Source of the DNA: Alopecurus myosuroides
Lineage: Eukaryota; Streptophyta; Magnoliopsida; Poales; Poaceae
Direction: 5' to 3'
Assembly (NCBI GenBank): GCA_028641055.1
Contig: CM054063.1
Coordinates: 47,613,920 to 47,677,919 of the forward strand
Length of the DNA stretch: 64,000 bases
The translations under genes were made by a program, and so were the position numbers. The first letter of the stretch is position 1. Each line of letters opens with the position of its first letter. The notes under the pieces are model-generated. The model made no database searches, was not told where the DNA came from, and saw nothing but the letters and a program-made list of their open reading frames with translations. Positions 32,031 to 43,124 of this stretch are shown piece after piece.

Positions 32031-33952
32031 TCACGCATGGTTTACTGAACGAGGGGCTGATGTTTTATGAGGCGGTGCCTACGGCTTCGTACAAGCCCAA
32101 GATTGACTCCGTGAGGCTGGGTAAGCTTACTATCACAGGAGGATCGCTTTCTGTTGATGAGGTTATTTCTCAGCTCCAGAGATTGGTGCCTTCCGAGCAG
32201 TTCAGATGGGAGGTGGTTCTCGTAAGTGACAATGCTTATAAGGTCTCTTTTCCTACTAGAGCTGAGTTGGATCGTATGATCATTTTCGGTGCATGTCATA
32301 TTCCTAACAGCAGCTGTGTGATCACTGTGGAGGCCTGGGTTACGGAGATGAAGCCTTTCTGGCTTTTTCCTGAGATCTGGATTAGAGTGTCAGACATTCC
32401 ACCTAAGCATCGAGGTGATTTTCTACTTTTGTGGAGTCTTGGCTCGTTATTCGGTAAGACTCTGAGAGTGGATATGAATTTTACTCGTAAGCATGGTGTT
32501 CTGAGAGTTCTTGTGGGGTGTATGGATTATACACTTGTCCCTGATGGTTGGCCGGTGTTTCTGCGTGATGGTTTTTATGAGTTGAAATTTCAGGTGGAAA
32601 ATCCTAATTCTGATGATGAGGATGAGATGGTAGTGGACTCCAAAAATGATACTCGTGATGATGACGAGGGTGATGGTGCGAATTCAAAGCAAAAAGGACC
32701 GGCTGTTGGTAGTATGGACATCGTTATGTCCAAGCAGAGCACTAGTGGTACCAGTGGGTCTTCGGAACCGGCTGGGAAGGAGATGGATGTTAACGGGGTG
32801 AAGAAAACGTTTTCCCCCGGGGTGGTTCTTTCACCATCCGTGGCTAGTTCTGTCAGAGAGGCTCGACTTTTTCTTGCTTCGATGAGTAACACGCAGCTTG
32901 AGATCACACAACATTCTGATGTGGATGCGGATGCCATTGGCTCGGATTCTTTGGGAGTGCCTGATGGCTCGGCTGAGGGGATGGATGACTTGATGGTTTC
33001 GGTTGGGGGTGCTTACCCCGACGAGGAGTTGAGGGAGACTGGTGATGGGCGGGTGGCTTTGGTATCAAACGGATACCTGACTCCATCTGTCAACTCGTCT
33101 TCCTGCTATGTGCGTGGTGGCGGTGCTATGGAGCCACGGCGTCTCGACGGAGAGTTTCACGGTGCACACTTGCCCTCCATCCAACCAGGCGGGTTGGATG
33201 GGGAGGGCGTGGTGTCTTCACCGACTTCTTCTGTGTCACCAACGGTGCCCTGCATTCAACCAGGCGGGTTGGGTGTGGGGGCGCCGACGGTGGCGATGGT
33301 GTCTACTTCGACGGGGGAGACCCCCTTGCCGGTCGGACATAGCTCACCTCAACCAGGCGGGTTGGGGTTGGCAGCTGTGTTGACCACGACACCGCGTCCT
33401 TCGTTGGCTGCGGTGATGGCATATGGGGGTCTTGCAACGGCTGATACTGAGGTCCGCTCTAGTGCACGCTTGCGGGCAAAACCGGATGCGGATCTTCCTC
33501 AAGAGCTGCGGGCGATGGCCCTTGCGCACCGCAAGGATGTCGTCTTTCCTAGAGGTACCCCCCCCATTCCCGTTGGTTTATCGTTACTCTCTTTTTCTAA
33601 TTCATAAATTAAGGCGCGGGCTGATAAGTTAGGTGTGTCACTAGGAAGAAATAGGCAGCAAATTGATGCATCTATTCATGGTTTGTTAGAGCAGGAAAAA
33701 GATAGGTCTCTTATTTTTCTTCGTAATAATTTAAAAGAAATGTTAGACGGTGATCTGGATGATTCTAACTCTACTTTGACTCTTAAGAAAGCATCTAATC
33801 TGAGTGAGGATCTCTGTGACGAGGTCGAGCATGAGGATGATCAAACGGATTATCCAATGCTCTCAAAGACGGTTAAACGTAACCGCAAGAAGCATTTAGG
33901 TACCGTATCTAAACCTAGGAGAAGTTCTAGAATTAAACAATTTAAGAAGTGA
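32031..33952 (+). pseudogene. LINE ORF1, second part: DUF4283-like domain and linker, one in-frame stop
   Basis: The frame continues ORF1 in another register (GLMFYEAVPTASYKPKIDSV). A DUF4283-like RNA-binding fold follows (QFRWEVVLVSDNAYKVSFPT, WVTEMKPFWLFPEIWIRVSD, LWSLGSLFGKTLRVDM). The C-terminal half is low complexity with three copies of QPGGL (33183-33198, 33259-33274 and 33352-33366). A TAA at 33605-33607 interrupts the frame, which then stays open as KARADKLGVSLGRNRQQID to TGA at 33950-33952. The order zinc knuckle then DUF4283 is seen in grass LINE-like zinc-knuckle proteins. Confidence 0.75.
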
Positions 33953-33953
33953 G

Positions 33954-36900
33954 ACGAGAGGCTTAATCTGGAATAGTAATGGGTTCGGTGATCATGCAAA
34001 ACATTTGGCGGTTCATGAATTTATTAAGGAACATAAAATTGATTTCATTGCTCTAATTGAAACTGGAAGATCCTCCTTTACTGCGCATTTTTTGGATTTC
34101 CTCGCTGGGGGTAGGGACTTTACGTGGTTCTGTTTACCTCCTCATGGTCGTTCTGGAGGGATGCTTGTTGGCTTTAATGGCGTTACTCTTTCGGCACAAA
34201 CCGTTGTGTCTGGAGATTTCTGCCTTAAGTTTCATGTTAAGACTAAAGCGGATGGTTTTGAATGGGCTTTGTTGTAGTTTACGGGGCTGCACAAGACTCA
34301 AAGAAACCGGAATTTCTTGCTGAGTTAGTACGTATTTGTGATAACGAAACACTTCCGATTCTAGTGGGGGGGGGGGGATTTTAATATTATTCGGAGGCAG
34401 GAAGAAAAGAGTAATGATAATTTTAATGCGAGATGGCCATTTATTTTTAATGCTATTATCGACAGTTTGGATTTGAAAGAGATTACTTTATCCGGACGAA
34501 AATTTACTTCGGCTAGTTGGGGAGATAATCCGACGTATGAAAAGCTCGATCGTTTTCTTAATAGTATTGAGTGGGAGCAGAAATATCCTTTGGTTACGGT
34601 GCATGCTCTGACTCGAATGGGGTCAGATCACACACCACTGCTCTTAGACTCTGGGACTCAAGCATATGCGGGAAATAAGAGTCAGTTCTCTTTTGAACTT
34701 TCTTGGATACGCCAAGAAGGTTTCTATGAGTTGGTTTCTAAGGAATGGAGGTCAGTTAATTGTGGGCAAAACCCATTAGATAGGTGGCAAAATAAGATAA
34801 GACACCTGAGACAATTTTTACGGGGGTGGGCGAAAAATCAGAGCGGGGAATATGGAAAACTAAAAGATAAACTAACAGCCCTCATAGATATGCTAGATAT
34901 TAAGGCGGAATCGACTCCTTTGACAGTGGCCGAACGGGCTGCAAAAAAGGAGGCCGATGATTACCTACGGAAGTTGAAACGAGATGAGGAATCCAAATGG
35001 GCGCAACGGGCAAAAGTTAAACATATACAAGAAGGAGGGAATAATACGAAATATTTCCACCTTATTGCAAACGGGAAACATAGGAAGAAAAGGATTTTCC
35101 AATTGGAGCAGGATGAGGGAACGATTATAGGTGAGATCAACCTTAGAACTTTTATCTCGGAATACTATAAGAAATTATTCGGGGCACCGGCGCCGAGTAA
35201 TGTTTCTTTAGTAGAGGAGAGGACGGAGGATATGTCTAAAATCTCACATGAGGAAAATTGTATTCTTACATCTCCTTTCACGGACAAGGAGGTGTTCGAA
35301 GCAATCTCTCAGATGGAACATAATAAGGCTCCGGGCCCGGATGGATTCCCCGCGGAGTTTTATCAGAGATTTTGGGAGGTGATTAAGGTCGATTTAATGG
35401 CGATGTTTGCTCAGCTTTATGATGGAGACTTACCATTATTTAAATTAAACTTTGGGTTTATTACGTTACTTCCAAAGAAGGAGGATGCGAGTCGTATTGA
35501 GCAATATCGACCCATTTGTTTGCTCAATGTTAGTTTCAAAATCTTCACCAAGGTGGGTACCAATAGGGTAACTTCTATTGTGAGTAAAGTTATCCGTCCA
35601 ACTCAATCAGCGTTTCTACCCGGTAGAAATATTCTGGAAGGAGTTGTGGTATTACATGAAACTATTCATGAGCTAAAAAGGAAAAAATTGGACGGGGTTT
35701 TGTTTAAAATTGACTTTGAAAAAGCTTATGATAAGGTGAATTGGTCTTTCTTACAGCAAGTATTGAGAATGAAAGGTTTTTCACCTAAGTGGTGTGATTG
35801 GATTGCTCGTTTTGTCCAAGGGGGAAGTGTCGGGATTAAAGTTAATGATGATATCGGTCATTATTTTCAAACGCTAAAAGGTCTGAGACAGGGTGATCCG
35901 TTATCACCTATTCTTTTTAACCTTATAGCGGATATGTTGGCTATCCTCATAGATCGAGCTAAGGAGGATGGTCAAGTTGGAGGATTGATTCCTCACCTTG
36001 TCGAAGGAGGGGTGTCCATACTTCAGTATGCCGACGATACGATTATTTTTATGGAACACGATGTACAAAAGGCACTGAACATGAAACTCATACTTGCGAT
36101 GTTTGAGCTTCTGTCTGGCCTTAAAATTAACTTCCATAAGAGCGAGATTTTTTGTTTTGGTAAAGCGAAAGAGGCCCAAGATGATTACCGTATTATTTTT
36201 GGCTGTGAGGTCGGAACGCTTCCTTTCAAATATCTAGGCATACCAATTCACCACAGAAAACTTCTTAATAAAGAGTGGAAACCAATTGAGGATAGGTTTG
36301 ACACGAAACTCAGTTCTTGGGTAGGGAAATTGTTGTCTTATGGGGACCGCCTCGTGCTGATAAACTCTGTCCTATCCAGATTACCGATGTTTTTGCTGTC
36401 CTTTTTCGAAATACCAGTGGGTGTTAGGAAACGTTTGGACTTCTATCGCTCAAGATTCTTTTGGCAAAGCGATGTCAAAAGGAGGAAATACCGCCTTACA
36501 AAATGGAATATTGTTTTCCGTCCCAAAGATCAAGGGGGCTTAGGAATCGAGGTCTTACAAATTAAGAACATGTGTCTGTTAAGTAAGTGGCTCTATAAAT
36601 TATTGTCAGAGGAGGGGGTGTGGCAAGAGTTACTCTCTAATAAGTACCTAGGAGATAAAACGTTATCTCAGGTAGAGAGTAAACCTTCGGATTCACCCTT
36701 CTGGAAAGGTTTAATGAGGATTAAGGATGATTTTTTTTCACGGGGCAAATTCTCTTTAGGAAACGGTCAGCAGGTGCGATTCTGGGAAGATACATGGTTA
36801 GGAGATAAACCGTTATCACATTCCTATCCATCGTTATATAACATCGCTTCTCATAGAAACGTTACGGTGGCGGAGGTGCTATCCCATAATCCTCTAGAAG

Positions 36901-37301
36901 TTCGGTTTCGGAGGACTTTGGTTGGTCACAGAAGGGACCGTTGGTTGCATTTGGTTGAAAGATTGATGGGGGTCTCCCTATCTAATCTTAAAGATGTATT
37001 CAGTTGGAATCTCACAATGGATGGGGTTTTTACGGTTAAATCTTATTATGCTGACTTGATGCATGGATCCACAAGATTTTTACGGAAATACTTGTGGAAA
37101 CTAAAGGTACCATTAAAGATTAAGATCTTTTTATGGTTTCTTAACAGGAAAGTTATTCTTACTAAAGACAATTTGATAAAGAGGAATTGGCATGGTTGTA
37201 AAAAATGTGTTTTTTGCGATACAGATGAGTCTGTCGAACACCTATTTATAACATGCCCTTTTGCCCGTGATATTTGGCGTCTTATACACTTTACATATAG
37301 T
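33954..37301 (+). pseudogene. LINE ORF2, first part: AP endonuclease and reverse transcriptase
   Basis: The endonuclease begins RGLIWNSNGFGDHAKHLAVH and includes FIALIETGRS, VVVYGAAQDSK, the catalytic GDFN and SDHTPLLLD. A frameshift near 34265 moves VVVYGAAQ...LPILVGG to another frame. A run of 12 G (34366-34377), exactly at the VGGDFN motif, moves it back. The reverse transcriptase shows KAPGPDGFPAEFYQRFWEVI, KIDFEKAYDKVNW, GLRQGDPLSPILFNL and catalytic YADD (36027-36038). A zf-RVT region (LWKLKVPLKIKIFLWFLNRK, CKKCVFCDTDESVEHLFITC) follows. The last codons before the LTR insertion read FTYS; the ORF resumes at 47910. Confidence 0.88.
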
Positions 37302-40300
37302 TGTCGCACCCTGATTTCTAGGGGATACTCACCGTACGAACTGGATAGCAGATGCTTGGATTATGGGGCATAACTGCTCCCACGTCCCAGCTTCCTGGTA
37401 GGCCTGCGCTTATGCGCGACAACACAAGCCCTGCTATTCCATCGTCGATGTAAACTATCCACTAGAGATCAAAGGCACTTCCGTCGACGTACTTCAAACC
37501 ATACACACATGGTACGTCAACGGCGTTTAACAAGTGATATCACAACAGATCTCTACGACACAAAAGATTGAAATAAGTTGCAACTGGCTCTCATTAGAGC
37601 AGAGATAGCAAATACAATAATTCAGAGGACACATGTCCCAACAATTCATCCTTACAATACAGCGGAAGCATTCAACATGTCTGAGTACAGACAAGAACCA
37701 AATAGGCCTAAGAGGCCGGAAACGAAAGACGGAGCCCATCCACGAAGTCTCGGATCCTGCCCGGGTCCGCTATCTACTCGTCCGCAGTCTCGTCAAACTT
37801 CACGTAGTAGCCACCATGTAGATCCTCGGAATCGTCGTCTGCGTAAACCACATCCCCAAAGGGGTCAGTACATAAACGTACTGGCAAGCAAGACTCACAG
37901 TTCACCAAAGTGTAACCCGTCAACACCAAGCACAGATGCTTTGGGTTCAACGGAAGGAAAGGGATATAAAAGATGCTGCAATTGGCTGCTCTAAACAACT
38001 ACAGAGATTCTACCACTTCCGGCTAACAGAAAGGAGATAAGATCGAGGATTGTAACCAACTGAAAGATAACTTCAAACAAACCCATCCTGGATCTCGCCC
38101 CTTATCCAAAGAAGCAATCCGAGGATAACTCACACAGTTGTATTAAAGGTGAATCAAGTTATTGTGTCATCAACCTATTACTAGTCAAGTTATTAATCAT
38201 TGGGTGTAACATGTTGGATCATTATGTTTAAGTTGTCCTGAGTACTTGTTAGCCAGTACTTTCACCAAGTAATCCATAACCGCGGAAAACACGGCTTCTC
38301 GAGAAGATTATCCCTGCAGGGTTGCACCAATTTGGCCGTACACGCAAGAATAACCCGCCAGATGGGAAGCTAACCCACCAAGCGGGGTACTCTACACAAC
38401 CAACCATTCTTCGCATCAAGCCCAAAGAACCTTGGGCGCACGGCTAATCAAGCCCCGAAGAAAAGGGACCCTCATAGCACTCTAAGACCGTGTCCCCCTA
38501 TATGCCGACTACAAAAGTTCCACCCTGGCCTGGGCTCGCAAAAACATGCATGCGGCAAATAGAACACACGAACTAAATGAGGCGATTTGGACGAGATGCG
38601 AATCAGGTCAAGTTGAGGGGGGCGCCCATACTCGCTTCCCACATGCGGTTAGTGCGCTCATCATGGATCAGTAGACAAGACCCTTTTCCTATTAGGGTCG
38701 ACACTAGCAGGCTCCAAAACCTCTCATGGGCCTCCTGCCGGTGCCTTATCATCAAATTTATTATTAATAGTAACATTAGCATGATTGATTGATTAAACAT
38801 CGAGCCCCCAGAACATAATAACAATATAGTAACTGAAAGTAACGGGTAACAGACTCGAGCAAAACAACCTAAGCATGCTAGTAAGACACTGGCTCAGACA
38901 ATGGGTTGTGGGAAGGGAGATGAGGCAATATCAGGTTTTAAGGGATTCATGTGATAGGTTCGTAACAGAAACAACTACTACTAAGGCTAGCAGAAAAGAA
39001 CAACGGAAAGTATCGGTAATCAATGTTGAAAGGAACACGGTGGTTCATGTGAGTGATAACTTGCCTGCAAAACCCAGTAGCCTGGTACTGAGCTAACTCC
39101 TTAAAAGGGATGTCGTAAGTATCGTCGGTCTCAACGTCGTCGTGTATCCCAGAAGAAGCAAACAAACAATGCAGAAAGATAAACAATCAATATAATGGCA
39201 TAGGTGCACAAGCATGGGATGATGCATGTCATGTTAATAGATGCATCAGAATAAACTACTTGACAAGATGGAAACAGGATTAAATGGACCCACATGCAAT
39301 TGGATTGCATATGGAAAGCCCATGAATTATGGTTGAATTAATTGTTTTACAACTAATCATCATATGAAAGTGGATTAGCATGATGCATGGATGAGGAAAA
39401 CAGCAAAATAACAACAATAGCACCAAATAGAAATAAGGTTTAACAAGTTTAGAAATTCATTTATTAAGTTATGGAATTTTGGTTTCTTAAAGGTGCCACA
39501 CAAGAATTTGTTGTTTTCATCAAGTTAAATTGTTCAAAATAGATAACAAAGTTTATATTTGAAAAGAACACAAGATTTTGGGTGGATTACATGTTTCACT
39601 TGTTGAAAAAGGATTCCAAATAAATTATTTATGAATTACACAAGTTTAAGCAAGAATTAAATGAATTTAATTCAAACATGAACTTATGTGAATTTTTATT
39701 TGTTCATAACATTAAACCAAATTCATATTTCAAAAGTTTATACTTTGATGGTTTGAAAACATATTTTATATGTCCCAAAAGAAGTTGTTTTGATCAAGTT
39801 ATGAATTTAGCAATATTAAATGATTTAAACAAGGTTTAAATCATTTAACCAATTTTAATTATTCAAAACATGAAACAAATTTTATATTTGAAAAGGTGGT
39901 TTAATTTTGCATGGAAAACATATTTCATTTGTGGAAATTGGATTTAAAATGAGCAAGTTATTATTTTGGCAATTTTAAATGCACTAAACAAGAAACAGTT
40001 GTTTTCAGAAATTTAAATTATTCAAAACAGCAAACAAAATTTATATTTGGAAAGTACATGAAAAGTTGATTGGAAAACATATTTGGTTTGTGAAATTTGG
40101 AATTTTTATGAGCAAGTTATGAATTTTGCAAATTTAAGTGAAGTTGACAAGTTTTCAAATTTTGCACCAATTTAAAATATTCAAAACAGTAAAAAAAATT
40201 TATATTTGGGTAGAGTATTTAATTTGGTACAGAAAACATATTAAAAATGTTGAATTTAGAGTTAGGATGATTTATTTATGCAATTTCCAAAATTGGGTGC

Positions 40301-42078
40301 AAATCTGCCATTTTTATGGATCTAGGGACTTGAAAAAAAATATTTGCAGGGGCTAGATTAATTACCAGGGGCCTATTGGTGAATAACAGAAAGTTTTGTG
40401 ACCAAATTATTGCAAAATAAAAAGGTTGGTTTAATGTGCAGGGGGTGGGATTCGACCCCTGCACCTCCTGATGCGCTCAAGGGAACAGAACCAGTGGGCT
40501 GGGTTTCGGTTGGTGACAGAGAAGGGGGCTAGGGGGGGTATGTGTTGCTGTTTCGGGTGGTTTCTGAATCCTAACTGAATCGAACAGGTACAGAGAGTAC
40601 AGAGATCGACATGGACATGGCCATCGATGGCTGCTGCCCTCGCCGGAGGGGGCGCCGTGGAGGAGGGGCTCGGGGGGTGCGGCCCTAGGGAGAGGAGGGA
40701 GGAGGCGAGTGGGGGAGAGGAGGAGGAGGTGCGGCCTCACCTTGGTGCCCTCGATGGAGGAGCAGGTCGCAGGGGCAGCAGGGCGAGCAGGGGGTCGGGG
40801 CCGGCTTGGAGGGGATGGCGCCGGCGGTGGGGGCCCTCCCGGCTCGAGCCGAGGGGGGGAGACGGTAGCCCGCGGTGAGGGCTTTCCATTCCCGCCCTCA
40901 CCGCGGCCGGAGGGGGGCTGTAGGGCGGCGATCACCGGAGGACTTGGATGGAGCTTCAGGTACAGAGGTTTCAGTTACAGAGAAGATGGGAGATGGAGGT
41001 GGAAGAAAGGAGGGGTGGAGGCGGTGATAGGAAGGAGGGAGAAGGAGAAGTGCGGCTAGGGTTAGGGTTTAGGCAGAGGGGTGGAGTTATAGGGAGAAGG
41101 GAGAGGAGCTCCACCGTTTGCTTCTTCTCTGAACCACGTGGTGTGCCTGGATGTTCGTCCGTACCAAGGTGGAAGACGATCTGAAGGGGTAGCGGGCTGA
41201 GGGAGGTGTTGGGCTGAGGGGAAGTGGGTTGGGCTGCTGGTGCTCTCTCTCTCCCTTGTTAGCTTTATTCTTTTTAGTTCTAATTATTTTTTTTGCTGAA
41301 AAAGGAAATGGAAGAAAAGAAGGGTTTTATGTTAGGAAAAATATTAGAAAAATGTGGGTCAGCTATTTAGGTTAATAGAAAACAATTGCCAAGTTTTGTT
41401 TTCAGAAAGTTTGAAAATGAATTGATGTTTGGAAGTAATTCAAATTTGGGTGAATTTTGAATATTAAGTAACATTATTGATAACAAGGTTTTAATAGGGT
41501 GAACCCTATGGTTTAATGTTATTGAAATAGTTGATTTGATTTTGGAGATTTTTATAAACTCAAGTTGGGTGCTGATTTGAAGAATTGCTTTGAATTTGAA
41601 ACCAAGTTGGATTTAATTAATTGAAATAATACCACCATTTTATTAGTTGAACAAACATGGAATAAATGGAAACAATTAAGGTTTTTATTTGGAAACAACT
41701 ATTTGGATGTTGGTTTGGAATTTCAAATGGAAAACAAATTGAATTTGAAAAGGGTTTGATTATTGGATGCATTTTTATAGAAATAAAACTATAGTTTGGA
41801 ATCACACTTTAATGGAAACAAATAATTGTTTTATTTTGAAATATCTTTTTAGAAATTGTAACATCACAAGGATGAAACAAAAGGTTTGAAATTTGAGTTG
41901 AAATTCAAATAGAAAACAAAGGAAAACAAATGAAAACAGTTGGAAAACAACTGAAAACAGAGGAAAACAAATGGAAAATAAACAAAACAATTGCAATCAA
42001 CATGATGCCATGATGCAAAACATGAAATAACAGATAGCAAACATTCTAAAGGCTATTTTTCAGACTTGGGATGTTACA
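37302..42078 (-). repeat. Left LTR (3' LTR in element sense), 4777 bp
   Basis: It contains an AT-rich tandem array (39500-40290), a decayed tRNA-like T-arm (40447-40460), a GC-rich block (40500-41240) that includes gctagggttagggttta, and a second AT-rich part. ORFs within the GC-rich block appear at the same places in the right LTR and are not supported as genes. Confidence 0.97.
39500..40290 (-). repeat. Tandem array with 159-bp period inside the LTR
   Basis: Landmark tatatttg (or catatttc) falls at 39554, 39724, 39883, 40042 and 40201: spacings 170, 159, 159 and 159. A second landmark, caagtta(tgaattt), falls at 39795, 39954 and 40113, and a third, gaaaacat, at 39754, 39913, 40073 and 40232. 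Monomers are diverged from each other but the phase is kept. The right LTR has the same array 5823 bp further on (about 45323-46113). Confidence 0.85.
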
Positions 42079-42092
42079 AAACGCCCCCCTTG
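42079..42092 (-). other. Polypurine tract of the LARD-like element
   Basis: On the minus strand the sequence just before TGTAACATCC is caaggggggcgttt, the purine-rich primer for plus-strand DNA synthesis. Confidence 0.7.
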
Positions 42093-42114
42093 AAGGAATC
42101 GCGCCCCGAGATTC

Positions 42115-42719
42115 CTACTGAGAGAAGAAAAGGTCCGGAAACTTCTTGGAAAGATCCACTTGAGCTGTGACACGTGAAACACATCGTGCACCTTGGATAG
42201 ACGTCAGGGAATTTGGAAACCACCGGAACAATATTAGTAGAGGTATAGGTTTTGTATGGAGGGTGTATAGCTGGATAGAATTTGATTCATTTGGAGAGTA
42301 GATTATCTGGCTAGAATGGTTGAACAGGGTTATTGACATCAATGCAACACCAAGAATGACATCAATGTCAGAATCAGCAACATGAGAGTTACGAGGAATA
42401 TGTGTCCTCCCATTAGAATTGGATTGTTCTTACTTATCTTGGAAGTTAACACTTGAGATTCCGGAGAGTGAACAGAGATTTGATTGCTTAGTGGAACCAG
42501 AATTGGGTTGTATGTTGTGGAAAAGATTGTTGACACAAAGGAATGTGATGCTCCGGTATCAAATAACACTTTAACTGGATAAGAGTTTACGAGGAAGTTT
42601 TGATTAGACGCCGGTAGAAGAATTGAATTGGAAAACAACAACAAGATTTCAACGGACGAAAAGGATGTTGAGAAGAACAGGATAACGAAGCAACACCGGG
42701 AAAAACGAGACCAAAACAC
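42115..42719 (-). pseudogene. Relic of gypsy pol: aspartic protease only
   Basis: The minus-strand frame contains FLVNSYPVKVLFDTGASHSF, the active-site region of a retropepsin (DTG, near 42540-42560). A frameshift follows near 42345. The next frame resembles the segment downstream of the protease (YSPNESNSIQLYTLHTKP), but the reverse transcriptase, RNase H and integrase are missing. No gag is recognisable. It shows that the element derives from a gypsy retrotransposon by internal deletion. It cannot supply its own mobility. Confidence 0.75.
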
Positions 42720-43110
42720 TCCTGAGGTACTACGGAAAAACCCATCCGGGCTTCTAAAGGATCATTACCTACTGCTTAAGGAATAGAGGATTTGCTTCCG
42801 GGGCTTACACGCCTCCGTTCTCAATCCTGAGTAGGCAACATGATAAATCATGTCACAACCACCTCCATTCCTATGGTCTAGTAGATATAACCATCCTAGA
42901 GAAACCAGGATTCGTGAAATCCTAACTTGAAAGTTTAGATGAGAAGAGAAAAACAACGTTGCACTTCCTTACCAGAAAAGGGAGGGTGGGTGGGGAAAAG
43001 AAGAAAAAGAACAGAATTCCTACTCTCACGTTTCATTTTTTCCTATATAGCTACAAAATAGTTTCTAGACTCAACTGCGACCAGTAAAAAGGGATCCTAC
43101 AGGCAGACAG

Positions 43111-43122
43111 GCTCTGATACCA
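43111..43122 (-). other. Primer-binding site (initiator tRNA-Met)
   Basis: gctctgatacca on the plus strand is TGGTATCAGAGC on the minus strand, the 12-nt complement of the 3' end of plant initiator tRNA-Met. It sits two bases from the right LTR, which fixes the element's orientation. Confidence 0.93.
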
Positions 43123-43124
43123 TT

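Noticed and set aside
40447..40460. tRNA gene candidate
   Set aside because: Only a T-arm-like hairpin is present; D arm, anticodon arm and acceptor stem cannot be formed.
41053..41071. Telomere-like ctagggttagggttta
   Set aside because: Only two partial TTTAGGG-like units within an LTR, also present in the second LTR; not an interstitial telomere array.
40477..41184. Proline- and arginine-rich frames repeated at 46352-47008
   Set aside because: The duplication is simply the two LTRs of one element; the frames are chance products of a GC-rich block.
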